Positions 26,434 to 33,743 of a DNA stretch of 64,000 bases are shown piece after piece. The first letter of the stretch is position 1. Every line of letters begins with the position of its first letter. Under the pieces are notes generated by a model that saw only the letters and a list, made by a program, of their open reading frames with translations, searched no databases and was not told where the DNA came from. The translations under genes and the position numbers were made by a program. The DNA comes from JACKFB01 sp041389525 (GTDB lineage: Bacteria > Myxococcota_A > UBA9042 > PHBI01 > JACKFB01): positions 62,001 to 126,000 of the forward strand of contig JAWKRR010000004.1 in assembly GCA_041389525.1 (NCBI GenBank). The letters are read 5' to 3'.

Positions 26434-27569
26434 GTCCCAAGGTGCGAAACGCCTACGCCCGCGCTGGCATGCTCTGGGAGGTCCACCTCGATCTCCTCTA
26501 CCAGTGCGACCTGGACTGCGAGCACTGCTACCTCGACGACAAGTCCACCCGCGTGCTGCCGACCTCGTTCTGGCGCGGCGTGATCGACCAGATGGCCGAC
26601 ATGCAGGTCTTCACGATCCACATGTCCGGCGGCGAGCTGTTCCTACGCCCCGACGCCTTCGAGCTCATCGCCCACGCCAGGGCCCGCGGCCTCTACGTCC
26701 ACGTGAAGACCCACGGCGGGCGCCTCGACGACGCCGGCGCTCAGCGCCTGGTCGCCCTCGGCGTCTCCAGCGTCCAGATCAGCTACTACTCTCACCGCCC
26801 CGACGTCCACGACACCATCACCCGGCGCCCGGGCAGCCACGTCGCCACCCTCGCGACCCTCACCGCGCTCGCCCGCGCCGGCGCCAACGTCATCGCGGCC
26901 TGCGTGGCCATGGACCGCAACCAGGCCGACCTCGCGGCGACCCAGGCTCAGATGCACGCCCTGGGCATCGCCTTTCGCGTCGGCGGCACCGTCCGCGTCG
27001 CCCAGAGCGGCGCCGACTTCCCGCGCGGCACCGCGCCGTCCGCCGAGGCCCTCGTCGACATCGCGGCCTTCCGCGACGGCCCCCTGGACCCCTGCGCCCC
27101 CGAATCAGACAGCGCAGAGCAGGGCGATCGCACGATCTGCGGCGCCGGCCATCTCTCGCTCTACGTCGACCCCGAGGGCCAGGTCACCCCCTGCGTCACC
27201 TGGCCGCAGCCCATCGGCGATCTCACCCGCGGCGAGACCCTGGCCGAGATCTGGCAGCGTTCGCCGGCCCTCGCGCGCATCCGGGCGCTGCGCCAGCGGG
27301 ACCTCGCGACGTGCATGACCTGCGAACATCGGGCGATCTGCGACATCTGCCCAGGGCAGGGCTGGCTTGAGACGGGCGACCCTCAGACGCCCGCCCGCGC
27401 CGTGTGCGAGTCCACCTTCGCGAAAGCCCGCGCTCGCGCGCGCCACGCCGGCCTGCCCGAGCCGACCCCGCCGCCGCCGCTGCGAGGCGCGCGCTTCCGA
27501 ATCCTCTCCGCCGTCGAGGCCGAAGCTGCCCGCACCGCCACCATCGCCAGCCCGCCCGCGCTCCCCTGA
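26418..27569 (+). CDS. Radical SAM/SPASM peptide-modifying enzyme
   Basis: A 383-residue iron-sulphur enzyme. GTG 26418 has a perfect AGGAGG 4 nt upstream and overlaps the kinase gene by 16 bp. The radical SAM cluster motif is YQCDLDCEHCY (Cys30, Cys34, Cys37), followed by the glycine-rich HMSGGELFLRPD. The C-terminus is a SPASM domain with auxiliary-cluster cysteines: ICGAGH, VTPCVTW, TCMTCEH, AICDICPG and AVCEST. SPASM enzymes install thioether, C-C or related crosslinks or epimerise residues in leader-bound peptides. The adjacent Cys-rich precursor and the PqqD-like protein fit this. After SPASM a Pro-rich tail of ~55 residues follows. The specific reaction cannot be read from the sequence. 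Confidence 0.93.
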   Translation: MLGGLSPKVRNAYARAGMLWEVHLDLLYQCDLDCEHCYLDDKSTRVLPTSFWRGVIDQMADMQVFTIHMSGGELFLRPDAFELIAHARARGLYVHVKTHGGRLDDAGAQRLVALGVSSVQISYYSHRPDVHDTITRRPGSHVATLATLTALARAGANVIAACVAMDRNQADLAATQAQMHALGIAFRVGGTVRVAQSGADFPRGTAPSAEALVDIAAFRDGPLDPCAPESDSAEQGDRTICGAGHLSLYVDPEGQVTPCVTWPQPIGDLTRGETLAEIWQRSPALARIRALRQRDLATCMTCEHRAICDICPGQGWLETGDPQTPARAVCESTFAKARARARHAGLPEPTPPPPLRGARFRILSAVEAEAARTATIASPPALP

Positions 27570-27603
27570 CGACGCCGCCGCGGCCCCGCGGGTTCGCCTT
27601 GAG

Positions 27604-27993
27604 ATGGCCCGCGAGCACCTGGCCAAGGGTCGCTCGCTGCCGCTGCAGACCGTCGGTCTGAGCATGTGGCCGCTCTTGCGCCCCGCGTCCTGGGTGACGG
27701 TGCGGCCCTGCGATCCCTCTGACGTGCGCCCAGGGGACGTCGTGCTGCTCGCCACGGCCACCGAGCCGGTGCTCCACCGCGTGATCGCGGCCCGCGCCGA
27801 CGCGGTGCTGACCAAGGGCGACGCGGTGCGCCACGCCGACGGGTGGGTCTCACGCGGCGCGGTCATCGGCCGCCTGGACCGCCGCCCCTGGGACCCGATG
27901 GCCGCCCGCGTGTCGCCCCACGCCGCCCGACCGCTCGCCATCGCGTTTCGCCTGTGGCGGACGATATTTGACCGGCTCCGGGGCGCCTCCTAG
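27604..27993 (+). CDS. S26 signal-peptidase-like protease (SipW type), no membrane anchor
   Basis: A 129-residue protein from ATG 27604, 34 bp after the SPASM gene. The nucleophile motif is TVGLSMWPLLRP (Ser in GxSMxP). It is followed by VRPGDVVLL, VLHRVI and LTKGDAVRHADGW. The Ser and His with TKGD-x-x-x-x-D match the SipW/ER type (Ser-His) rather than the Ser-Lys type. No hydrophobic N-terminal anchor is present and the protein is shorter than housekeeping LepB, so it probably works in the cytoplasm or peripherally. Such S24/S26 proteins often sit in PqqD/radical SAM clusters and may cleave the leader from the modified precursor. The family call is good; leader cleavage is inferred. Confidence 0.8.
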   Translation: MAREHLAKGRSLPLQTVGLSMWPLLRPASWVTVRPCDPSDVRPGDVVLLATATEPVLHRVIAARADAVLTKGDAVRHADGWVSRGAVIGRLDRRPWDPMAARVSPHAARPLAIAFRLWRTIFDRLRGAS

Positions 27994-27996
27994 CAT
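27968..27996 (+). promoter_or_regulatory. Putative promoter of the CpoB/YbgF-like gene
   Basis: TTGACC at 27968-27973, a 17-bp spacer and TAGCAT at 27991-27996. It overlaps the end of the S26 gene and would separate the downstream envelope genes from the RiPP block. Confidence 0.5.
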
Positions 27997-28023
27997 CGCT
28001 CGACGGATCCCGGAGGCGTGCCA

Positions 28024-29544
28024 GTGGTGAGCAACGAGTTGAACGCACGATGGGCTCCCGGTGCAGCGTGGCTGGCGCTCGCCCTGATGCTCCCATCGTC
28101 AGCAGCCGGATGCGCACGGCACCAAGATCTGGCCGCCCGCGAGATGGAGCTTTTGCGCCGAGAAGTCGCGCTTTTGCGGGCCGAGCGTGCGCGCGAAGCC
28201 GCGTCGGACCCCGGCGTCGCGACGATTCGGCGATCCGGCCCGGCCGCCGGCGCCACCCCCGCCGGTCCCCCTCCCGCCGCTCGCCTGCCCGACCTGGGCG
28301 CCCCGCCGCCGCTGCCCGTGGTGAAGCTCGACCCGACCCGCGATCCCTTCGCCGGCGGCAAGGAGCCCACCATCCGCATCGGCAAGGGCGGCCGCGTCGC
28401 CCCACCCGCGGCGACCAAGCCCAGCGACGCGCCGCTCGAGTACGACCACATCGACGAGTACGGAAACCTCGTGGATCGCGAGGGCCGCATCGTCTACAAG
28501 GCCGGCGCGTCGAGCCCGACCATCGACACGGACGTCGACGGCGACGCCGGCTACGACGACCCGCACGAGTCGCCCCGGGCGCGCATCGACCGCGCCATGG
28601 AGGTCCCGCGGGTCTACGATCCCAAGACGAAGACCACCGTGCCGAAGAAGGGCGTGCAGGCGCTGGACGGCGGCCCGCCGCTGGATGGCGGATCCCCGAC
28701 CCCGCAGCAGCTGCGGCAGATCGTGCTCGGCGACCCGCAGCTGTCGACCGACCGCCACCGCAACATCATGATCGACGAGTCGCCACGCGAGTACGACGAC
28801 GCGCCGATTCAGGTCCGCCCGACGCCCCAAGCGCCGCCGCCCGCACCGGTCGCGCGGCCCATGCCCCTCGACCTCGAGCACGCGCCGCCGAGCGCGCCCG
28901 CGCCGGTGCGCAGCGCGCCGTCCGACGACGATGAGCCGCCGGTCCGCGTCAGCCCCTCAGCTTCGGGCCCCGCGGCCGACGACGCCCCGGTCGTGGTGCG
29001 CCCCGCGGTCGCAGCACCCCCGGTGGAGCAGCCGGTGACGGTGGGCGACCCCGAGGCGGCCGCAGCGGCGCCCCCCACGACCTTCAAGGCCCCCGAGCGC
29101 GCCCCCGGCCCGCAGCAGCCCACCACCCAGCGCCACTATCGCGGGAAGGCCGAGCGCCAGGTTCAGGCGCTCTACGAGGCGGGGATCGCGCACCTCGAGG
29201 TCCGCGATCTCGACGCCGCGGCCGCCGACTTCAAGAAGCTGCTCAAGCGCCACTCCGACCACGACCTGGCCGACAACGCCCTGTACTGGCTCGCGGAGAC
29301 CGCCTACTCGGCCGGAAACTGGGCGCAGGCGAACGTCTGGTTTCAGGACGTGATTCTGCGCTACCCCGAAGGCAACAAGATGCCTGACTCGATGCTGAAG
29401 TCTGCGCTCTGTTACGCGCGGCTCGGTGACACGTCCTATGCCGTGCAGATGCTTACCGAAGTCGAGGCGCTTTTTGCGTCGGCGCCGGTTGCGGAAGTCG
29501 CGCGACAGAGGCGACTGCTCCTCTCCGAGGGGGACGACGGATGA
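28024..29544 (+). CDS. TPR lipoprotein resembling CpoB/YbgF
   Basis: About 506 residues. GTG 28024 is preferred, with GGAGG 7 nt upstream; GTG 28018 and 28027 are alternatives. The export signal ends in a likely lipobox, SSAAGC. A short coiled coil (AREMELLRREVALLRAERAR) follows, as in YbgF. Residues ~65-380 are disordered, rich in Pro, Asp and Ala. The C-terminal ~125 residues are TPR-like: YRGKAERQVQALYEAGIAHL, ADFKKLLKRHSDHDLADNAL, AEAY-type pairs and SMLKSALCYARLGDTSYAV. CpoB/YbgF works at the Tol-Pal system during envelope constriction. No tol-pal genes are adjacent, so this is a resemblance in architecture rather than proof. It overlaps the LysM gene by ATGA. Confidence 0.82.
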   Translation: MVSNELNARWAPGAAWLALALMLPSSAAGCARHQDLAAREMELLRREVALLRAERAREAASDPGVATIRRSGPAAGATPAGPPPAARLPDLGAPPPLPVVKLDPTRDPFAGGKEPTIRIGKGGRVAPPAATKPSDAPLEYDHIDEYGNLVDREGRIVYKAGASSPTIDTDVDGDAGYDDPHESPRARIDRAMEVPRVYDPKTKTTVPKKGVQALDGGPPLDGGSPTPQQLRQIVLGDPQLSTDRHRNIMIDESPREYDDAPIQVRPTPQAPPPAPVARPMPLDLEHAPPSAPAPVRSAPSDDDEPPVRVSPSASGPAADDAPVVVRPAVAAPPVEQPVTVGDPEAAAAAPPTTFKAPERAPGPQQPTTQRHYRGKAERQVQALYEAGIAHLEVRDLDAAAADFKKLLKRHSDHDLADNALYWLAETAYSAGNWAQANVWFQDVILRYPEGNKMPDSMLKSALCYARLGDTSYAVQMLTEVEALFASAPVAEVARQRRLLLSEGDDG

Positions 29545-30602
29545 AGAACGCGACGGTAAGACAGGCTCGAATCCAGACCACGCTGGTGAGCGTGTTGGTC
29601 GGCACGGCGCTGCTGGCGACCACGGCCCCGTGCGCGCTGGCGTACGACCGCGACGCGCCCAGCATCGTCACCAAGAACCCCACCGTCGGCGCCCGCGGGC
29701 TCTACGTGGTTCAGGACGGCGACACGCTGTGGGACCTCAGCGAGGTCTTCTTGGGCCTGCCGTGGAACTGGCCCAGCCTCTGGTCCTACAACCCGCAGGT
29801 GACCAACCCGCACTGGATTTACCCAGGCGACGCCTTGCAGATTCGGGCGCCGCAGCCGCTGTCGCAGACGACCATCGTCTGGAGCGACACGGTCCACAAG
29901 ACCGACAAGACCGACCTGCAGATCCTGGCGCGCTACGTCGGCTACCTGCCCGACCGCGCGTTCGAGTCGTCGGGTCAGATCAAGCACAGCCGGGAGAGCG
30001 TCACGAACTTCGGGCAGTACCACGAGGTCTACTTGGAGTTCGGCAAGGACATGCGCGTGCGCCGCGGCGACCGCTTCACGATCTACCGCGACCTCGGCAA
30101 GGTGAAGCACCCGATCACCAAGGACGTCATCGGCCGCCGCATCAAGCACCTCGGCGTCGCCAAGGTGTTGGACGCCGACTCGCACTTCGTCAAGGCGCTG
30201 ATTCTCCAGTCCTACGAAGAGATTCAGCGTGGCGACCTCATCACCAGCATCTTCCCGCACAGCTGGATCGTCGCGCCGGAAGTCGGCGAGGAAGAGGTCC
30301 TTGCGACGCTGGCGGACATCGATGACCCGGTTAAGTTCGCGGGGCAGTACCAGTACGTTTACATCGACAAGGGCCGAAACGAGGGCGTCCGACGCGGCAA
30401 CCGCTTCATCGTGGAGCGACGCGGCGACGGCACCTGGTACGACGGCCCGCCGCGACGCACCAAGATGGACGACTTCCCCTGGGAGAACGTCGGCGAGGTC
30501 ATGGTCGTCGAGGCCTTCGAGGAGACCAGCCTAGGCATCGTCAGCCGCTCGATCCGCGCGCTTGAGCGTGGTGACCGTCTGCACATGCCCAAGGGCTACT
30601 GA
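29541..30602 (+). CDS. Secreted LysM-domain protein
   Basis: A 353-residue exported protein; its ATG overlaps the preceding stop (ATGA). The signal peptide is approximately residues 1-34 (AALLATTAPCALAYD). One LysM domain at ~52-100, YVVQDGDTLWDLSEVFLG then WPSLWSYNPQVTNPHWIYPG, should bind peptidoglycan. The remaining ~250 residues contain two similar beta-rich segments, each with a 'RRGDRF..YRD' or 'RRGNRFIVERR' motif (QYHEVYLEFGKDMRVRRGDR and QYQYVYIDKGRNEGVRRGNR). No hydrolase motif is seen. Co-translation with the TPR lipoprotein suggests a shared role at the cell wall. Similar LysM proteins are common in Myxococcota. Confidence 0.88.
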   Translation: MKNATVRQARIQTTLVSVLVGTALLATTAPCALAYDRDAPSIVTKNPTVGARGLYVVQDGDTLWDLSEVFLGLPWNWPSLWSYNPQVTNPHWIYPGDALQIRAPQPLSQTTIVWSDTVHKTDKTDLQILARYVGYLPDRAFESSGQIKHSRESVTNFGQYHEVYLEFGKDMRVRRGDRFTIYRDLGKVKHPITKDVIGRRIKHLGVAKVLDADSHFVKALILQSYEEIQRGDLITSIFPHSWIVAPEVGEEEVLATLADIDDPVKFAGQYQYVYIDKGRNEGVRRGNRFIVERRGDGTWYDGPPRRTKMDDFPWENVGEVMVVEAFEETSLGIVSRSIRALERGDRLHMPKGY

Positions 30603-30613
30603 GGCAGCGTCAG

Positions 30614-30631
30614 CGGCGGCTACGGCCGCCG
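30614..30631 (+). terminator. Short GC-rich hairpin behind the LysM gene
   Basis: CGGCGGC-TACG-GCCGCCG, a 7-bp stem with a tetraloop, lies 12 bp after the stop. There is no U-tract. The remaining gap to 30804 shows no gene. Confidence 0.4.
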
Positions 30632-30804
30632 TGGGCGTCGTCGCGGCGGTTGGTCGCTTGTGCGACGCACGTGAAGTGCGCCTCCGCGCTCCCGCCCTTG
30701 CTCCTAGCCCACGACGACCTCGCTCGCCGCTGCCGCCGCCTCAGAAGGCTGTGGCGCTTGCGGTTGGCCTTTGGGGGGGGCTGCCGATCTCGGGCTGGCG
30801 ACCT

Positions 30805-31263
30805 TCAGTCGTTGTACTGGTACTGCTCGGTGTACAAGCTGAAGGCGCGGAGGGAGGCGCGGAGATCGCTTCCTGGGGCCATGTAGAAGGCGTCCATGCC
30901 GCAGCGGCTCATGTGGAGGAGCTGATCGCGCAGGACGTCGCCGAAGGCCAAGAGGCGGCCGGTGTAGCCCCAGTGCTTTCGCAGGCGGCGGGCGTGGGAG
31001 TAGCAGCGGCCGTCGGCGAACTTCGGGAAGTGCAGGGCGATGACCGGCAGGTTCGCCAGGTGGGGGCGCAGCGGCTCGATGTCCGTGTCGCCCTCGATGA
31101 TGGCGCCGACGCCCTTGAGGGGCTCGCCCGCTTCGTGGAGGCGCAGCCAGTCCTCGATGGGGATCGCCGTGTCGGGCGCCGCGACCCAGTCGCTGGGGAG
31201 GCCGGCGTAGAGGCACCAGCGCGCGTCGACGACCTCGCGGTCAAGGATCATGTGCTCAGACAT
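30805..31263 (-). CDS. DUF934 protein of sulfite/nitrite reductase loci
   Basis: A 152-residue soluble protein whose ATG at 31263 overlaps the end of the reductase gene by 8 bp. DUF934 marks are IPIEDWLRLHEAG, LRPHLANLPVIALHFPKFAD, GRCYSHARRLRKHWGYTGRL and FGDVLRDQLLHMSRCGMDAF. The family is nearly always encoded beside a CysI/NirA-type siroheme reductase, as here, and is thought to assist assimilatory sulfur metabolism. Its biochemical role is not established. Confidence 0.92.
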   Translation of the reverse strand: MSEHMILDREVVDARWCLYAGLPSDWVAAPDTAIPIEDWLRLHEAGEPLKGVGAIIEGDTDIEPLRPHLANLPVIALHFPKFADGRCYSHARRLRKHWGYTGRLLAFGDVLRDQLLHMSRCGMDAFYMAPGSDLRASLRAFSLYTEQYQYND

Positions 31264-32908
31264 ATGCGGCCTCGCGGAAGGGCTCGACCCCGGTGCGCAT
31301 GACGGTCTCGATGAAGCTCTCCGTGCCCGTGCGGGTCGCCGCGTAGGTCTCGAAGAGGCGCTCCATGATGTCGACGACGTCGTCGCCCGGCACAGCGGGC
31401 CCCAGGATGTCGGCGATCCGCGCAGGCAGACGCTCGTTCGTCCCCGCGTGCCCGCCGACGCTGATCTGGTAGAACTCCTCGCCGCGCTTGTTGATCCCGA
31501 GGATCCCGATGTGGCCCGTGTGATGGTGGCCGCAGGCGTTGATGCAGCCGCTCATGTTGATGTGGACCTTCCCCAGGTCGTAGAGCTCGTCGAGGTCGGC
31601 GAAGCGCTCGGTGACCAGCTTCGCGATGGGGATCGAGCTGGCGTTGGCCAAGCTGCAGTAGTCGAGGCCCGGGCAGCAGATCAGGTCGGCGACGGTGTCG
31701 ATGTTCGGCTCGGCCAGGTCCAGCGCCTGGAGCGCGTCGTAGAGCGCCTCCAGCGAGCTGTTGGCCACGTCCTGGAAGCAGACGTTCTGGTTGTACGTCG
31801 CGACCGCTTGCCCGTGGTTGAAGCGGTCCATGATGTCCGCCATGCCGTAGAGCTGTGCCGTCGCCGCGTCGCCGGGCGGGCGCCCGGGGTACTTGAGGCT
31901 GGCGTACACGACGTTGTAGCCCGCGGCCTTGTGCGGCTTGACGTTCCACTGCATCCAGCGGTCGAAGGCCGGGTCGTTGGCGCGTCGTCGCTGGTGCGCG
32001 GTCACCTGGGCCTCGGCCGCGTCGTACTGGACCTGCTCGAAGTAGGCCCGCACCTCCGCGAGCCGCGCCGGGTCGATGCGCTGGTCGCGAATCGCCTCCC
32101 ACTCCGCGTCCACGGCCTCTCGGAAGGCCTCGACCCCCATGTCGCCGACGAGGATCTTGATCCGCGCCTTGAACTTGTTGTCGCGCCGCCCGTGCAGGTT
32201 GTAAACCCGCAGAATCGCTTCGATGTAGCTGACGAGGTCCATCAGCGGGAGGAACTCGTGCACCACCATCGCGATGCGTGGGGTGCGCCCCATCCCGCCG
32301 CCAACCAGGATGCGCCAGCCGATCTCGCCGTTCTGCTCGACCGCCTGCACGCCGATGTCGTGGAACGCAGTCGCCGCGCGGTCATCCCGCGCTCCGGAGA
32401 TCGCGATCTTGAACTTGCGCGGCAGGTACATGAACTCCGGGTGTAGCTCTTTATACTGGCGGACGATCTCGGCGAAGGGGCGCGGATCGATCAGCTCGTC
32501 CGGCGCCACGCCCGCGTAGGGGTCCGACGAGATGTTGCGCACGCAGTTGCCGCTGGTCTGGATGGCGTGCATCTCGACCTCGGCCAGGTGGGCGAGGATG
32601 TCCGGGACATCTTCGAGGCGCAGCCAGTTGAACTGGAGGTTTTGCCGCGTCGTGAAGTGGCCGAAGCCGCGGTCGTAGCGCTCCGCGATGTAGCCGAAGG
32701 TGCGCATCTGCGCGCTGCTGAGCAAGCCGTAGGGCACCGAGATGCGCAGCATGTACGCGTGGCGCTGGAGGTACAGGCCGTTCATCAGCCGCAGCGGGCG
32801 GAACTGGTCTTCCGACAGCTCGCCCGCGAGGCGACGCTGGACCTGATTGCGGAACTCGGCCACGCGCTCTCGAACGAAGCGCGCGTCCATGGTGTTATAG
32901 CGGTACAC
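31256..32908 (-). CDS. Siroheme nitrite/sulfite reductase, CysI/NirA type
   Basis: A 550-residue cytoplasmic enzyme that reduces sulfite to sulfide (or nitrite to ammonia) with six electrons. GTG 32908 gives the usual N-terminus MYRYNTMDARFVRERVAEFR; upstream frame extensions look non-coding. The duplicated ferredoxin-like halves are visible: RLMNGLYLQRHAYMLRISVP with RQNLQFNW, and later VYASLKYPGRPPGD. The [4Fe-4S]/siroheme ligands are CPGLDYC (C-x5-C) and CINAC (C-x3-C), followed by GHHHTGHIG. The partner DUF934 suggests sulfite reduction. No cysH, cysG or electron-donor gene is present in the window. Its promoter region carries a perfect palindrome at 32959-32971. Confidence 0.95.
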   Translation of the reverse strand: MYRYNTMDARFVRERVAEFRNQVQRRLAGELSEDQFRPLRLMNGLYLQRHAYMLRISVPYGLLSSAQMRTFGYIAERYDRGFGHFTTRQNLQFNWLRLEDVPDILAHLAEVEMHAIQTSGNCVRNISSDPYAGVAPDELIDPRPFAEIVRQYKELHPEFMYLPRKFKIAISGARDDRAATAFHDIGVQAVEQNGEIGWRILVGGGMGRTPRIAMVVHEFLPLMDLVSYIEAILRVYNLHGRRDNKFKARIKILVGDMGVEAFREAVDAEWEAIRDQRIDPARLAEVRAYFEQVQYDAAEAQVTAHQRRRANDPAFDRWMQWNVKPHKAAGYNVVYASLKYPGRPPGDAATAQLYGMADIMDRFNHGQAVATYNQNVCFQDVANSSLEALYDALQALDLAEPNIDTVADLICCPGLDYCSLANASSIPIAKLVTERFADLDELYDLGKVHINMSGCINACGHHHTGHIGILGINKRGEEFYQISVGGHAGTNERLPARIADILGPAVPGDDVVDIMERLFETYAATRTGTESFIETVMRTGVEPFREAAYV

Positions 32909-32952
32909 GTGTAGCTCTCCCCGACTGCTCAGCACGCCGCCGAGCGCTTTCG

Positions 32953-32981
32953 ATTGTAGACCAAATTGGTCAACAAAAGGA
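32953..32981 (-). promoter_or_regulatory. Reductase promoter with palindromic operator in the spacer
   Basis: On the minus strand TACAAT (32958-32953) is a good -10 box, but the -35 position (32981-32976, TCCTTT) is poor. The spacer holds the palindrome GACCAA-A-TTGGTC (32959-32971). That arrangement suits regulation by a dimeric protein bound between the boxes. The rest of 32909-33242 (334 bp) holds the divergent promoter at 33153 and no gene. Confidence 0.55.
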
Positions 32982-33152
32982 AAGCCCTCGTTTGAGCGGC
33001 CCTTCAGCGTTGCGTGATTTCGCACAGTTCTCACGCAACGCAAGGTTTCGGGCGTCGCCCGCCTCGTCGACAGGGGGTCTCCGGCGTCGTCGAGTCCGCG
33101 CTGTGGGGGCCCGGGGTGAAATAGGCGCCGAGGGCCAACTGTTCCCACGTTT

Positions 33153-33182
33153 TTGACAAGGCAGCGTGCCCGCGGCTACATC
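33153..33182 (+). promoter_or_regulatory. Putative promoter of the NTF2-like lipoprotein gene
   Basis: TTGACA at 33153-33158, an 18-bp spacer and TACATC at 33177-33182, about 60 bp before ATG 33243. Confidence 0.45.
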
Positions 33183-33242
33183 ACACTGCGCGCGACGCTC
33201 CATGGCTCTGCGTGCTGACGACGCAAAAGGATTCAGGCCCGT

Positions 33243-33743
33243 ATGCCGACGGTGAACGCGATGTCGAGGAGCCTCCTGGTGGCCTGTCTGGCACTCCTGG
33301 CTCTCGCCGCGCCCGGATGCAAGTCCGCGATGATCGAGAACACGGAGATCCCGGACAACGAGAACACGCGGGCCATCTATGAGCGCGTGATGGAGTACCG
33401 GGTCGCCATGGAGGCGCGCGACGTGGACGCGATCCTCGCCATGGTGAGCCGCGACTACTACGAGAACGCCGGGACCACCGACCGCGACAGCGATGACTAC
33501 GGCTATGACACGCTGCGTGACACGGTCCTGCCGAAGCTGCGGACGAACATCAAGGCGGTCCAGTACCGCGTGCTCATGCGGCGCATCGAGGTCGACAAGG
33601 ACCACGCCACCGCTGATTTCGAGTACTTCTATCGGTTCAAGTTCGTCGAGGGTGGGCACGAGGCCTGGACCCAGAAGAACGACTTCAACCGCCTCGAGTT
33701 CGTGCGCGAAGCTGACCGATGGATGATCGTCGGCGGTCTGTAG
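33243..33743 (+). CDS. NTF2/SnoaL-like lipoprotein
   Basis: A 166-residue lipoprotein. The signal peptide MPTVNAMSRSLLVACLALLALAAPGC ends in a lipobox with Cys26; a second Met at 33261 is possible. The mature domain looks like the cone-shaped NTF2/SnoaL fold: an N-terminal helix RAIYERVMEYRVAMEARDVDAI, MVSRDYYENAG, then antiparallel strands VQYRVLMRRIEVDKDHATAD and ending DRWMIVGGL. No catalytic Asp/His set is obvious. It overlaps the start of the next gene by 25 bp, so the two are co-translated. Confidence 0.85.
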   Translation: MPTVNAMSRSLLVACLALLALAAPGCKSAMIENTEIPDNENTRAIYERVMEYRVAMEARDVDAILAMVSRDYYENAGTTDRDSDDYGYDTLRDTVLPKLRTNIKAVQYRVLMRRIEVDKDHATADFEYFYRFKFVEGGHEAWTQKNDFNRLEFVREADRWMIVGGL

